Assembly (NCBI GenBank): GCA_932294295.1
Contig: OW028573.1
Location: 52,484,329-52,548,328 of the forward strand
Source of the DNA: Alitta virens
Taxonomy: Eukaryota > Annelida > Polychaeta > Phyllodocida > Nereididae
Length of the DNA: 64,000 nucleotides
Direction of reading: 5' to 3'
Positions 11,541-25,022 of the stretch are shown piece by piece (the stretch's first letter is position 1; each line of letters starts with the position of its first letter). Position numbers and translations under genes: made by a program. Below the pieces are notes generated by a model. The model was not told where the DNA came from, ran no database searches, and saw nothing but the letters and a program-made list of their open reading frames with translations.

Positions 11541-14500
11541 CTGACTCGCAGTGCCTGTGTCCTTGCTCTGTTTACCTTGATGGGCCCTGTCTTGGGTGTG
11601 TGACAAGGAGCTGCATCATGACCGTGAATACGTGGCACACAGGGCACACCATGTTGCAAGGCACATCTGGCGCTTGGATCTGTTCTCAGGCAATCAGAGA
11701 AGACCTTGCTCTTTTTTGCCTTTTAGTTTGGCTTTATTTTTATGCTGCTGCAGGCATACATTAGGCAACGGAGAAATGCACTTTCGTCATGCCACACCAT
11801 TACAACTTAATGCGTGCCTTTGTGCATCTGTGCATGTAGTATGAAGCCCCTTGCACAAGAAGTTGCAGTGTGTGATTGCACTCATCACATAATTACATCA
11901 ATGTCTTCCTGCAATGTAATCTGAGCTTTGAATTTCTCATGAAGCCCCTTGTGCCAGTTGTGATTTATTTAAGACTCGGGCTGATGTCACCATTTGTAAT
12001 GTTGTGTGACATGTCTGCATTGTGACATGCTGCCTTAATATATATGGCTGTGGGATGAGAAGGGACCCAGCTGGTAGACGCCGCCCCATGGCATGTTGTG
12101 GAGAGTTCACAGTCAATCAAAAGACTCTTTTAATGACGACCATAAAACTAGCTCCACTGGCTGCGTCACAAGAAATGCAAGTGCAGAGAATATATGGATC
12201 TTTTTCATAGGGCGCATGAAGAATTGTGTGGGGATCATTTTTATGGCATTGTAGCTTCGCATATGCTTTATTAAACCCGAGTAATTGCTGTGCATAGCAA
12301 CTGGTTAACCCGGCTGTTGAGTGCACAAGCTTGCAATTGTATTGATCACCTGCAGCCATTGAGCAGCGTCACTTTCAGTGTCTGGGCAATGTGCACTAGT
12401 ATTGAATTCTGGCAGATCAACCAGTCAAACGGGGCACGTGCATATGGACAACAACACTCAGTACTAGGCACTTGAGCACGCTTCATTCCACACCAGACTC
12501 TAATAATACTGGTCTTTTTCATTTCAAACATATCGATTGGGAGGTGAGGGGTGATGTTTGAGGGTGATACTCAAGGTGCCTCGCTCTCCTAGACACTTTT
12601 GATCCCCACCACAAACTTCAAAGCGCCTTCATATTTGTTAAGAGGTTTTATCAATAGATTTTTTTGCCCACAATGGCTGGCCAATGCACTGTCTGATATA
12701 TAGAGCTAGCAAGACGCTCTTGAGGGCCAGCCCCATCCTCTTTTATTACCGTGGATTTTCATGAAGCACCCTGTTGAATTTGGAGTGCCACTTCCTACCT
12801 CACTTAGCTTGATGCTGTCTCTTCCTGTTGTTGAAGCTGTTGCTTGTTGTTGCATGTTGTTATCAACACTATTACATCAAATTTAAACAACATGGTTTTG
12901 TACAACTCACAAGTCTGGAGGCAAAATACCAGGACATTAGAATGAATTTACTCTTCTCAGTTGCAAGACATACATAGCATGAAGTGGGCCATGTGTTGTT
13001 GATTTTGTGGTTTTGTTTCACCATAACACACAAAACATGTGCTCACAAGTTTGCTTTGCCACAAAACACCAAGATGTCAACAACATTGTATAGGCTTCAA
13101 CCACACTTTTTAAGAGCAAAATAATCCATAAAATGAATCACTCATCCCTTTGTAAGCCAAAGCTACAAAGTATGCCAAGGTCACCTGATCACCTCAGCTG
13201 CCACAGAACACCTTGAGGCCACGGGGCTTGATTGTAAGAGTACCTGAATCGCAGCAAGTAAATTCTTTCAACATTGATTTTTGCCGCATAGAGCACACAG
13301 GTGACATATAAAATGAGAAGCCACAACTGCTTTGTAGTAAGTAACGGCAGCCGCATAATATTTAGCTTTCACCGATATATAATTCTTATACGTTAGACAT
13401 TGTGTTTCGTGTGGAGATCACAAAGGTAGCATTGTTATGATCTTGGCTTTGTGTTTTTTGATTCTCAGAATTCTATTCTTGCTCCAACATCTAAAGTCTG
13501 AATTCTTGGAAATATTATGGCTGTTTTGTAATGTATAAGTCTGCGCAAGCATTGTCATCAAAAAGGACTAATTATATTATCGATATTTGTGCAATTTTCG
13601 CCTAAATTAATTAAGGCCGGAACGTATAATAAGTCCGGATACTGACAGTGGATTAAATGCACTTCGTTGTCATGGAAACTCAAGTCTCTTGTGAGGACAG
13701 TCCCTCCGCACTGGCTTTACTAAAACAGACTACATACAGTAATAGAATTGTCAAAGTTGCTAGGAGGTAGAAAAAGTTGCTAAAAGGTTCTGGGGCTAAT
13801 GTTGTTACATCCCACAGACAGGCAGGAGCAGGGTCTCTGCTGTGAGGAGTGTTGCGATTCAATCCTGAGCTGCATTAAGAGGCGAGGTGTCTCAACCAGC
13901 TTCTGATAGATGATCTTCCCCAATAATTGTATTAGCGTGTTAAAAAATTTCAAGGGAATTGTGCCTGTGATTGGACAGGAAAGCGAGTTGTGGCAATATT
14001 AATGAAACCAAAATACCACAAGTCTTCTTATACTTGTCTATATTGCATGTAGCCTGGGAGGGGCTTATCAGGTTCGAAGTGGCAAATGCTCTTTGAAATA
14101 TAACATCATTGGCTTCGCTTCATTTTGTGGTCATTGTGTTGAGTTTGAAACACAATCTCCTACCCTTCCCACTTGATGATACTGCACTGAATCCATAAAT
14201 TACAACAGGTCTCACACCACCCTCTGTTTAGATATTGTACGGGTATTGTACAACAAAGCCAGACCTCCCGGCGAACCTTTTGAGCCATTATTTTGGATGT
14301 TGGATGAGAAGCCTTTGAAACTTTTAAACTGCTGTTTTGGATCTGTATCAGCCTTTAGTTTGTCTGGTGGGGAAAAAAGACGTTCTGTGCCCTGTGAAAT
14401 TGTTGTTTGTGGTATTTCTTCCTAACTTCTACAGATGGAAGTGCTCCCTGACAGCTTCTTTGGTCTGTGGCACTTTAACAGGTAATGTTGGACTACTTGG

Positions 14501-14940
14501 ATGTCAAGAAGGTGACAAGGGGACAATGTTGCATAAAAATTGTTTTTTTTATAAGGCTGCTCATCAAATGAAGACTTTCATTTTGTACCTTTGAGGGAAC
14601 TTTCCGGATCGGAGCTCTGAAAGCTGAGGTTTGTTCTTCTCTATCTGTGATGATCATATTTTTTTCCAGGACAGCAGATGTCGATCCATGTAGAACAACA
14701 AGTGCAGTCCAGATCCATTACATAAACTGGCATGGCTGCTAGATGGGATTACATCTCCCAGTGTCCGGTCTACTTATATGATTAAGCCAACGGAACACAC
14801 GCATCACTTTATACAGCCTGCTCATGGGCTTGCATAAATACAACTTAGATGGAACCAGTATCCAATATTCATGGTCTAGATGGGCACACAAACAAACATT
14901 GACACTGTGCCTAGATGCCATGTGATCTGGCCAATGGCTG
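11541..14940 (+). other. Probable intron, segment 3
   Basis: Ordinary mixed sequence after the promoter-like cluster. ATGAAGCCCCTTG occurs twice, about 90 bp apart (near 11851 and 11939). Nothing else structured was seen. Confidence 0.55.
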
Positions 14941-15033
14941 ACAGGTAGGCTAGCTACTGGCAGGCAATAGGTACTGGCAGACAGGTAATAGGTACTGGCA
15001 GACAGGTAATAGGTACTGGCAGCAGGTAGTTAG
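14941..15033 (+). repeat. 21-bp minisatellite (ACAGGTAATAGGTACTGGCAG)
   Basis: Two perfect 21-bp units (14981-15001 and 15002-15022) are flanked by degenerate units on both sides. The unit contains CAGGTA, so it is also a row of donor-like sequences. Confidence 0.85.
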
Positions 15034-15266
15034 GTGCGGGAGAACTTGACGTATCACCGGCTGATATTGATACACCTGAATTTTAGTCGCTGAGCAAATA
15101 CAATGGCTGTTCATTACAGAGAGAACTTTGCTCAGTTACTATTTCAACTTCATTAGTGTTCATTATCAGCACCGGTTATGTTGCTTTCCTTAATTATGGT
15201 TTACAAGGACATACCAAAAATAGTATGATATACAGATGTTGAAAATTATGAAATCGTGAGCATTTA

Positions 15267-15664
15267 CAGTTAGTTTCATTATGACATATGTATCACTTAT
15301 GATATTTTACATGTCAATAAAATCTATATATATATATTAATAACGGCCTTTCAAATTAAACCTAGACAAAGCTAGACAACGTCTGCTATATGATGCTTCC
15401 TGACACTAAACGGAACTGTCAGGCTATAGCTGGCTAATCTAAGCTGGATATAGAAGTACACTCAGCACCATCTGGTGCATAAGTTGAGAGTTACACATAT
15501 TTGTCATTTCTTGTTGAAAAGATGCATTTCTAATGCAAATACATAATTATGATATATTAAATAAATGTCTTACATTTACTAAGGTTTAAATTTTCAGTGG
15601 TGGTAGGTGTAAGCAGAATATAAGCTAGATGTAGCCAAAAGCAGGTGGCTTTAGCAGTTACTGT
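15267..15664. mobile_element. Second, diverged copy of the same MITE family
   Basis: It starts with CAGTTAGTTTCATTA after a TA, then shares in the same order AACGGCCTTTCAAA, GGCTATAGCTGGCTAAT, ATGATATATTAAATA, CTAAGGTTTAAATTTTCAGT, ATAAGCTAG and GGTGGCTTTAGCAGTTA with the reverse complement of the 58.8-kb element. It is about 125 bp longer, with an AT-rich block near the left end. The right end is degenerate or truncated (AGTTACTGTA). Confidence 0.7.
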
Positions 15665-15775
15665 AGGTATGCATTCCTACTGTAGGAAAGAGCAAAGTAG
15701 AAAACATGTAAAACGTGTATCACAGAGAATGCTCACAATTGGCATCGTGTCTACTCTTGACATTGTATTTACCTC

Positions 15776-16262
15776 ATTATAGAGACCTGGCCATCATGGC
15801 CAACATTTTTGGACCTAGTTGTGTTCTTACAATTTTATGAACCTCTCTATTAAGACTACCACCATTATGACCACTGAAATTTGCTCCAATGTGATGTTAA
15901 TATTGAGGTACTAACTTGTTTTTGTGAGAAAAACAACACACAAAGTGTGGCAAAGATACAAATACAATCAACCAGTCGTAAAATAACAGAATGCTCGGTA
16001 GTAATATTTCATTCCATAAATACGTCCATGTTTCATTCAGTTGAGTATTGAATTATGCAGTGGAATATAGAGAGGTTCATAAAATTGTAAGATTATTGGT
16101 CCTCGCATTAGGACCAACTATTAGGACCTCACCATTAACACTACACAATCATGCTCAATCTATATTACCGTTGTATTTAACTCGCTCTCTATTAAGACCA
16201 CCTTCAATTAATACCAGAAAATTTGGCACCAAGAGCGGTCCTAATGGCCAGGAGTCCATGCT
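15776..16262. mobile_element. Decayed DNA-transposon-like repeat cluster
   Basis: Two direct copies of a segment beginning CTCTCTATTAAGAC and ending GAAA(A)TTTG..CC lie at 15843-15890 and 16183-16230. Related inverted bits (GGTCCTAATGGCCAGG, TAGAGACCTGGCCATCATGG) lie at the edges. This resembles repeated end motifs of old pogo-like or similar DNA transposons. No transposase frame is left and the family assignment is tentative. Confidence 0.4.
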
Positions 16263-18177
16263 GCAGATAATCTGATAAAGTGTATTGGTAGTTCATCTGG
16301 CGATCATTGCATTTGTCAACAAAACAGATGTCTGGTGCAAAAAAACTGATCAATCAATGCTGGGTCAATGTGAGATCAGAACGCGGGCTTTATGTGACAT
16401 AATCTATTTATTGCCTGATATTACTGTCTGTTACCTGTCATTCAGGATAATTACCAAACCCACTGCCAGTTGTATTGTGAGTGACGCCAGGTGAGGCCCA
16501 GCCATGTAGGTGTGGCCATCATGGTGAAAAGTGATATAATGGATAGAACATCATTAATAACTGACACATCACCTGTTGATTATCGACTGAAATATGAAAA
16601 TTAATGCGCCTATTTGTCCACACAATGAATAATGGATAGCATTAGACCTGTCCCGATCAGGTTTAATTCCCTGACATAAGCGTCAAAAACAAGCCAAAAA
16701 CTTAGGATTGGACTTGACACAACTTCACAGAATCTGACATAATTATAATGTAATCCCAGAAAGCACTATGGTTAATTTTGGGTTATTTCTTCGAAATGTT
16801 TGGCATCTTGCTGTTACATGGAAATTGAGAATACAATATGAGGTTCATTAACGAAAACAGGTAGAAGTGAGTAGAAGTTAATGATAGGGGATAGCCAATG
16901 GCAATTACAAACAGACATGCACTGAAGTAGGATGATGGAGGGGGGCTAATGTAGTCATACACGTTATTCATCTGACAATAGAAAGACAGACAGACACAAC
17001 ACACAAAGACACGCATGTAGACAGACAGATAGTTAAGTGAGACCAGAGATAGATAAAAACAAAGTTCTTCATAGAGTAGTTTACGTTATAGAAACTGGTG
17101 CGAAAATGACTGTGCTTGTCTATCTTTCTGTCATTCCCCATATCTGTCGAGCTGTCTCAGATGTCTGTCTGTCAATCTTTTGTCCAACCCTCCTTGTGTC
17201 CCTTATTCTTGATAGCTGGGTCGTGTCAAGTCACTTGGAGCCCATACGCAGCTGATATTAACAAACAATAGGTTCAATTGGCTCTAAAGCAAAACTGAGG
17301 ATGCACAGATTCAAACAATATTGCTCAATGGCTGCATGTTTCCATTCATGCCATCCAAGGACAGAATGCAATGTGTCTTTGTGCTGGTGTCTTTTGCAAA
17401 AACCTCTGCAGCTCTCTTTTACCAGAATGATTTCAGGTTCAGCTCATGAAAAATGTATTCCTATCTAATAGGTGTTATTTGCTCAAGATTGCGAGCACCT
17501 TCACAACCTACATTGTGAAAGACAGTGTAAAGCCCGCAATGTGTGGCTCTTGAAAACCCAAGAGATGTGCAAGACATGTTGTGGGTTTGCACCTTTAGTA
17601 ACAAGAACATTTCATGAAGTTACATAAATGTTCAGGATTCGATGTTTATGTCAGTTTAAAAAATATTATTATTATTATCTTCAGTTGATTAAAACTATGT
17701 GGAAATGTTGACATTCTATAGTCTTTAATTAGATTAACTGATCCATAGTCTGCACAGACAACTCAGCTTTGCCTCGTGCAATACCGGTTGTCTCGGTGCC
17801 ATAAAAACTGATATTGCACTCGCCACTCTGCAATAATTGTATAATATTTTACCTCTTTTAGAAAATTTAGAAAAGATTTTGATTAAAAAGGTTTATGTGC
17901 TGGTAATGGTTTCTCTTTATTTGCATATAAAAAGTCCCGGATGTGAAAAAGGGCGAATGTCGATTTTTCACAAAGAGCTTTAAAAAATGCAATGAAAGTG
18001 TGAGGGGGTAAAAACTAACGAAAACAAAAAGGGTGTAATACTGAAGCGTCGTTTTTGCATGGTGTAGGGTACTGGGGGGTGATAGCAAATATTTGCAAGT
18101 TAATTGTTAATACAGTGCCAAAATTGCCCTGGGCCTACATTTAACGCATCAGTTGGCTGAGGCTTTTTTGTTGAATT
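16263..18177 (+). other. Probable intron, segment 4
   Basis: AT-rich non-coding DNA between the transposon relics and the G-rich tract. No gene seen. Confidence 0.55.
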
Positions 18178-18281
18178 GGGTGGGGGGGGGGGGGGCATCA
18201 GAGGAAGGGGGGTAGTCAGGTGCGCGTGGCTAGAGGGTGGGGGTGACAGAGGACAAAAGGGCGGGGGAGGGGGGTAGCTAG
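18178..18281 (+). repeat. G-rich tract with G14 run
   Basis: A 14-G homopolymer (18182-18195) is followed within 90 bp by runs of 6, 5, 5 and 6 G on the same strand, a dense G-quadruplex-capable stretch. Confidence 0.85.
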
Positions 18282-18461
18282 GACGCGTAACAGGCAGGTG
18301 CCCTATTAATAGTTGATCTCGTTCGTTAATTTAGTAAAAGGAAGGAGACCGGGGCAGGTGAGGTAGCAGCTATGCTGCTACAGCCATCAGCACCCTCTGT
18401 GCTAACCTGAGCTGCCTTGAAGCCTCGACCCACCCTTCACCCCACAGAGGACGTAGCCCTA

Positions 18462-18476
18462 TGACCTCTGTGACCT
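18462..18476. promoter_or_regulatory. Nuclear-receptor DR3 site
   Basis: TGACCT-CTG-TGACCT, two perfect half-sites with a 3-bp spacer, and a further CTGACCTTG 30 bp on. Confidence 0.35.
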
Positions 18477-19178
18477 GCACCCCACCTATTGTCCTGGTGA
18501 ACCCTGACCTTGCCCCCTCCCAACCTCAGCAGCTATCAGCATCCTCAAAGTGTCACATAATAGATGGGTTCAGCAGGAGAAGGGCACCTGGGCCCTCCTT
18601 GCTTTAATTGCATCATAATCTCTCCTATCATTTTCCATCATGAACCTGTGCACTTTGGTAAATTAATTCCACCTTTTATGGGCTGTTATACTAATGGCCC
18701 CATGTAGTAATCCAGCTTACCTGTGCATAATTGAGGCCCTGAAGAACCATAAATTATAGTTTCGTCGTGTGCCAACGTTTCTACGTTTTAATTATTGATT
18801 ATTAAGTTCTTCGTCTGATCTCCGATAAAGATTTCTGCCAGACTATTAAGAAATTTCTTTTATTCAACAAACCCTGTTTCATGTCTTGGCCTCGAGTTTC
18901 CAATTTTCTGTAGATTATATCCAGGTCCTTCTTTCATAATTGATGTGGTTCTGTATTAGCATGCATGTTTTGGACTAATAAAACGTGCCCTTGACTGCAT
19001 CGAAGGCCTTGCTGAAATCAACAAACAGGCTCTCAATTCAAATAAAAGCTTTCCCATGCTAGGGTAGCTGAGGGCAGAGCCCTGTCAATGCCCACTTTAC
19101 CAACCTATTGTACTGGGCAGCTAGCTCCATAGAGGCACACAATATGTTGTTGATGTGTGATGGGGCTGTTAATATCTC

Positions 19179-19206
19179 CCAGCATCAGCAGCATCAGCAG
19201 CTGCAA
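19179..19206 (+). repeat. CAG/CAT short array
   Basis: CAGCATCAGCAGCATCAGCA-type short interrupted array. Confidence 0.8.
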
Positions 19207-20780
19207 CTAGATTGATGCAACCTGACCCCTTCTGCCACTCAGTGGCAATCAGCAGCCAAGCATCTTGATTGTTTACGTGTTCCCCACGTGCTAATGATGA
19301 GGATTCCAGATCAAATTTAATACTACTTTTAAATCTCCTGTTACTAATGATAATGCTGCAGGGATTAATACTTTTTTGTCTAGACAAATGAATGCTTTCC
19401 ACTAGCAAATTACAATTGGTAGTATTTGCTTTTTTAAAACTTATTTTCTCTGTGAATAAACTTTTCTTTTAAGACAGCCAAAAATATTTATTCACAAATA
19501 TATATATATACCTCAATATGTAAACGTATTTACACGTATTGTAAAAATCAGATTTATTAGAAAATTGACAATTGAAATAACTTAAAATAATGAATTTCAA
19601 CAATTGTGCTTAAACCATTAAATCGGGCCATTTTAAACAATAATACACTGCAATGCCATGCAATGGAATCGGAGCCTCTTTAAATGTCTGCAAAATGTAA
19701 TATAGGAATGATAACCATGATTGCAAAATATTATTTATTTATGTATATGTAAGATATTGTATTCCGTTCGTGTATTATATCAACAGAAATATGGAGAAAT
19801 ATTTACATACATAGTTCATATGTTGGGGCGTATTAACAAAATAATTCCTAGAAAAATGAGACTGTGAATTTAATTAACGACTTTTATGTTATATATATTG
19901 ATCAATTACAGAGATGACTTCTTTAAGATGATTAAAAGAAGTTTTCATCTTTTTGCGTTGCCTTAATTAGTTGTTGTCATAGCAGCCTGCCACCTGTCAT
20001 TAAGAATAAGCCCCCCTGCTGATACAAAGAGCAGATGTAGAAGGGGCAGGGAATTCTCTTTGACAATGCGACATACGATTTGTTTTTACCTGTACATCTG
20101 CTCTGTTGTTACATATAACAATTAGTTTGTTGACCGACCACATGCATAATTGCAAATAATTTATACTACTAGGTCAGCACACAGGCTGTAAACTCTTATT
20201 ACACCAACGTAATTATTCCATGCAATTACGCAGAAGAAATAATGGAGTTTATCTTTAGAAACAATTATAGGCAAAGATCAGATATAAAAGGCCTATGATG
20301 AATTTTATTTAAATTAATTGTCAAACCACATTCAGTGCAATTCTATTATGCCACATGCGCAATTGTTATTCTGAAAGAAAAAAAAAATGAATTAATAATT
20401 TACCTTTATTATTTTTTCTGTTTGCAATTTTTTTCCTCATATTCATTTTCGTGTTTCTTTAAATAATGTTGCACCCCATAAAATTGAGCGGATTATTGTG
20501 ACATGGATTTTTTTTTGTTAGCAAGATTGTTAAGCATTGCAGCATGCGGTTGTTCAAGCAGGGCATTGGCGTGATTCATGAGCTTTCATTGCACAGTAAC
20601 TAAAACCCTCTTTGCAGAGATTTGCTGCACGGTTCGAGCCATGGTCCTTTGCTTCACATTTGTCAATCATTCCACACACAAGGAAAAACAAAAAATATAG
20701 AAAGAAACGACGGCTTGCTTCTACTGGAAATCATTGCATAAAATGAAATCAGGTCACCCAGGGTGGCGCTGCTGCAATGC

Positions 20781-20835
20781 CACGTGCTCCCACGTGCTGT
20801 AGGACGTCACAGAAAGCGCGTCATGCTGGCACGTG
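20781..20835. promoter_or_regulatory. Three CACGTG E-boxes with a CRE-like site
   Basis: CACGTG occurs at 20781, 20791 and 20830, with GGACGTCA between them (20802-20809). The first two are 10 bp apart, about one helical turn. The local patch is GC-rich within AT-rich DNA. Confidence 0.4.
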
Positions 20836-22880
20836 CAGGTCAGGTCGCCTTGGCCTTTGTCCCTGGTGCACAGATTACAGGAGAGAAAACTAGGCCGAGT
20901 ATTTGCCCAAGTACTTCAAGACACCTGGCCCTGAATTATATGCCTTATCAGTTGCCCCCTTTCTGTGCTTTTGCAACTGTGAGGCTCTCTCCTACTTGTC
21001 TGCTAATGCTGATTACACGAGCATTTTAGGGCAAGACTATCAAAATAATAGAAAGAATGGTACAGTGAAATAATATCACCATGATAAAATCAAGTTGATT
21101 TATCTTACCGTTCATATCTAACACTTTATAATCTGAATTTTTGATAATAATATTTATGTAATCTCCTGCAACCACACTTCTGTTTTGATAATAATATTAT
21201 ATCTGCAAGTTCTACAGTTTTTATTAGATATATTGATCCATATATATGTAAGAATATTTCTATAAGGAAAGGGACACGTTTTTACCAGACAAGGTGTAAT
21301 AAAATTCATAAATTATTAATTCCTTGTGTGCAGTTTGGCACCAGTTAAGGTTTCTTCGGTCCGAATCAATATTTTCTCAAACATTGAAATGTTCATGTAA
21401 TAATAATAATATATATGCACTTAGAATTAGTACATAATTCATGACATTTTATGCCGAGTTAAACTTGTACTGCTGCTTGTTGCTTCATATTATATATCTC
21501 CAAACACGCAAAATATCTGTGCATCTGCTCTGTTACAAGAAAATATGCACTTTGTTTAATCATATTCGACAATACATTTCATTGAGTTTGCTTTTAGAGT
21601 TCTGAAACCTATTTTAAAGAGGACATTTTTGCTTCCCGCAAGGATAGCCAGACTCAAAGAATGAGCCAGTTGCTCTGTAAGTTTCGTGCCTGTAAAACAT
21701 TTCAACTTTAAGCCAATTTTTTATTCTTCAAGGCAAGGTCGTTTTCCATGAGTCATTTTTAACAAAGTCTCGTGATATAATCAACTTTTAAATTTTGTAT
21801 AAGAGGAATCGGACACACGCAGCCAAAGTCAGTAAAAAAAAGATAATGTGTTCCAGGTTGGTTAGATAAATACTTTGATTCCTTTGTGTATTGCATTACA
21901 ACACCTGTAATCAATTGATTAAATATTAATGATATTTGCTGATCAATTGATGATTTAAAAAAAATTGTTATATGATAGTATTGTTTTTATTAATAAGATA
22001 AATGACATTAATAATGAGTTAGCAATATCTGTGATAGTCTGTGATGAAGTTTAGAGGATCTAATGATGCATTTACGCGTTTCATGCAATGTCCCTGATGA
22101 CCCTAGTCTATTTAGCATTTAAATTATTCATTAGCTTCCACTCCCCCTCTTTCTGTAGAATGGTCATGGACTAATGCCGCAGCGTTCGGCTTGGCTGATT
22201 TTGTCATGCTCTGTCTGTCACGATTGGATTGAATTTTTATAAAAAAAAATATTGAAGGGAAGAGTGAGGAAAAAACAATTCTAGGAGTTATAGGGTATTT
22301 TTGACTTTAGATAGGCAGCCTCGAAAAGAAGCAGACCTTAGACATCTCATTTGCATATTAACCTAGATTCTAAAGTTGACATCACGAAGTACTGGGCATA
22401 CTGTGGCACAGTAGCAAGGGGCGGCTAGGATTTTTGGCCCGCAATCATTCTTTGTTGTAAAACTGCTTTGTGCTGGTGCTGCCCCCATTGTCTCTGCCAT
22501 TGCTGCGCTCTGATTGGCTGAAGACGCGTGCCACCTGCACAGGCATTGGCCAGCTGCCATGGTGCCTCATGAATATTGATGAGTTGGTAAGCAGCAACCC
22601 CGAGGCCCAGCTGCATGGCAGCAGTCGTAGAAGGGGATTGATGCCGAACAGAGGTGCTTACAACTGAACATAGCAGTGGATCCCCAGTGTTGCTTCATTA
22701 CTCCGTCCTGGCCTTAATCTCGAGTATTCAGCAAGAAGGAGACAAGATGGTGGGAGGTAAGGAATCTAGTCTCGATGTTTTTATACAACGACAGAGAACA
22801 TGGTCTGTCAGAGCCGTAACACTGTGGATGACAGTCTACAGCTCACAGACTTTGTTTCTCCATCAGCTAGCTGGCGTCAC

Positions 22881-22914
22881 CAGCAGCATCAGCAGCAGCA
22901 ACAGCAGCAGCAGC
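22881..22914 (+). repeat. CAG array
   Basis: Interrupted (CAG)n with one CAT and one CAA unit. Confidence 0.88.
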
Positions 22915-24979
22915 TGAGTGACCGGCGCAGTTCGGATCAGAGAACATGCTAGTTTTGCTGATGGCATGGTTGCTGGCACCAATGACTCATGCTCTGTTGT
23001 AGCAGCAGCAACATCGTGGCTCCCAATCTAATTCCACACGACAGTTGTGGCAGCATGGTTGGCTAGGGCTGTGTGTAGCCGTTGTGTTTACAATTTGACA
23101 GCTTGACCACGGGGTCCAGTATCAGACCATTCTATGCTATTCTGGTGTAGAGATATCGCTAATGTGATTGCTTTCTTCAAGCCCACACCATGAACGCCCT
23201 GTTGGAAATACTATTGTGCTAGTTGGCGGAGATGACTAGCAACCCACCAGCCAGCATCTGACTAACAATGTACACATTGGGGGTGTGGAACCACTCGACC
23301 CAGCCCTCATGAGCAAGCATTTGAAGGCAGTTCAAGGCACGGGTAATTCTCAGCTGCTATCCTGATTTATTTCTGGGGAATCTAGAGGGGTACAGAATGG
23401 GACTGGCAAAGTGGGATGGAGACAAAGCTGTGTGAAAATAGCCAGACTATAGATGAAACCCTAAATGTTAGCAAGTGACCCTTGTGACCTTTTGTTCCGA
23501 AGCAGGGGTGCAGCTGTCCCCCTGGGGCCGGGGGGTGGCAAGAGCTTTCTGCAGCCACCTGGCAGGCTTTGGTGCCAAGCATCATTTCACATCGTCACAT
23601 GAAAGGCTTTGCGCACACAAGTAGCAGCGATAGCAGCCAGCTACGTTTCATGTTTCCAATGTTCATCTACCTGGTGTTGTGGAGTTTTGAGGCTGCCCCA
23701 CTCGCACCTCAGCATCGCTTCATTTAACTAGCTGCATCCCCAGAATGGCGTAAATTGCCACCAATAATGTTTTCCCTTTGCTCTTGCTGCTTGCTAACAA
23801 TATGCGATTACATGGCAATGTTGTATGATTTAGGAGACTGCAGATCAATGAACATTGGTGTTATTGAAATATTATTGAAATGGGAAAGCACGGTGCATGG
23901 CTACTGATGCTGTTGCTGCTGCAGCCACTGCGAAATCCCAGACAAAGTAATCAGTGTTGAGACAATGATCAATGGAGGTATAGCTGAATAAATCGGCGTT
24001 ATATCATTTATGTTATATGAGCATAAGTGGCTGTGTGGCGTATATTACTCTGGCAACCAACAATATCGAGCAGCTGGCCAGATTGATCGCTGGCTGACAT
24101 TTGTCACATCACGGCTCTCGATATTTGAGTCATAAATTGAATTAATGTGGGAGACAGCAGTGTTTTAAAAAGCTGCTTGCGTTTGTTTGAGATGCAGCAT
24201 ATGTAGCAGACGTTTTTGACTAATAAATCAATCTATATCAATCTGATAGGTTGAAAATCGGAGAAATAGTTGGAAACGTCAGAGAAATGTTGGTAATGGG
24301 AGTGATGCAATTGCCTTGATTTGGCACATGTCCCCAAGGGTTCAATTAGTGTAGGCAAGATCTGATCTGTAAAGGTAACATAGCAAAAAGGAACAGAGGG
24401 CTGGAGGGGTGAAACCACAGGGGCCCTGGCTCATTGGGTGGTTAGGACAGCAGGGGTCACACCCCGTCCTTTTTCACCCTGCTGTAATCTGGCTTTGTCC
24501 TTTCTCCCCAACTTAATTGTATTTCTTTCAATCAGCTTAATTATTCGGCATTGTCCTGGAAACAAGAGATTGGGGACGCAGACCTCTTTGATAGAAGACG
24601 TCCCCCTCTTTTTTTACCCCTTTTCTGATGTTGGCCATGCCCTGGTCTGCTCAGGGTTGATGATGAGTAATGTCTCAATATTTCAATATTTCATCATATT
24701 GAACAACGCTGAGTACAATTTGAAGCTAGGAGCAGGCTTGGAAAGAAGCTTACAGTTCGCGGATGAATCCTTAGGACCGAATTTGCCTATTAATCTCAGA
24801 ACCTGACAACTTTATGTGGCTTTTTATTCCCTCTAATCACCGTGCAATTACTGCGGTACAGGTGTCTGGCAGGTTTGATTGAGTTTGTAGCTGCTGCGTC
24901 AACAGCACAACATGCAGGTATACTTATTATATGTGACAGGCGTTTGACAGTTTGTGGTCTACTCGCTGTTTCCATCAAC

Positions 24980-25022
24980 TGCAGCAGCAGCAGCAGCATC
25001 AGCAGCAATCTCTGCAGCAGCT
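24980..25022 (+). repeat. CAG array
   Basis: Five CAG units, CAT, then CAGCAA and a further CAGCAG after a short break. Confidence 0.85.

Larger units (their letters stand above)
18600..22400 (+). other. AT-rich, TAAT-dense intronic block
   Basis: A markedly AT-rich block with many TAATTA/ATTAAT/TTAATT cores, (TA)n at 19498 and an octamer ATTTGCAT at 22349-22356, interrupted by the E-box cluster at 20781. No open frame of note. It could be a homeodomain-responsive enhancer region, or simply AT-rich DNA. Confidence 0.4.
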
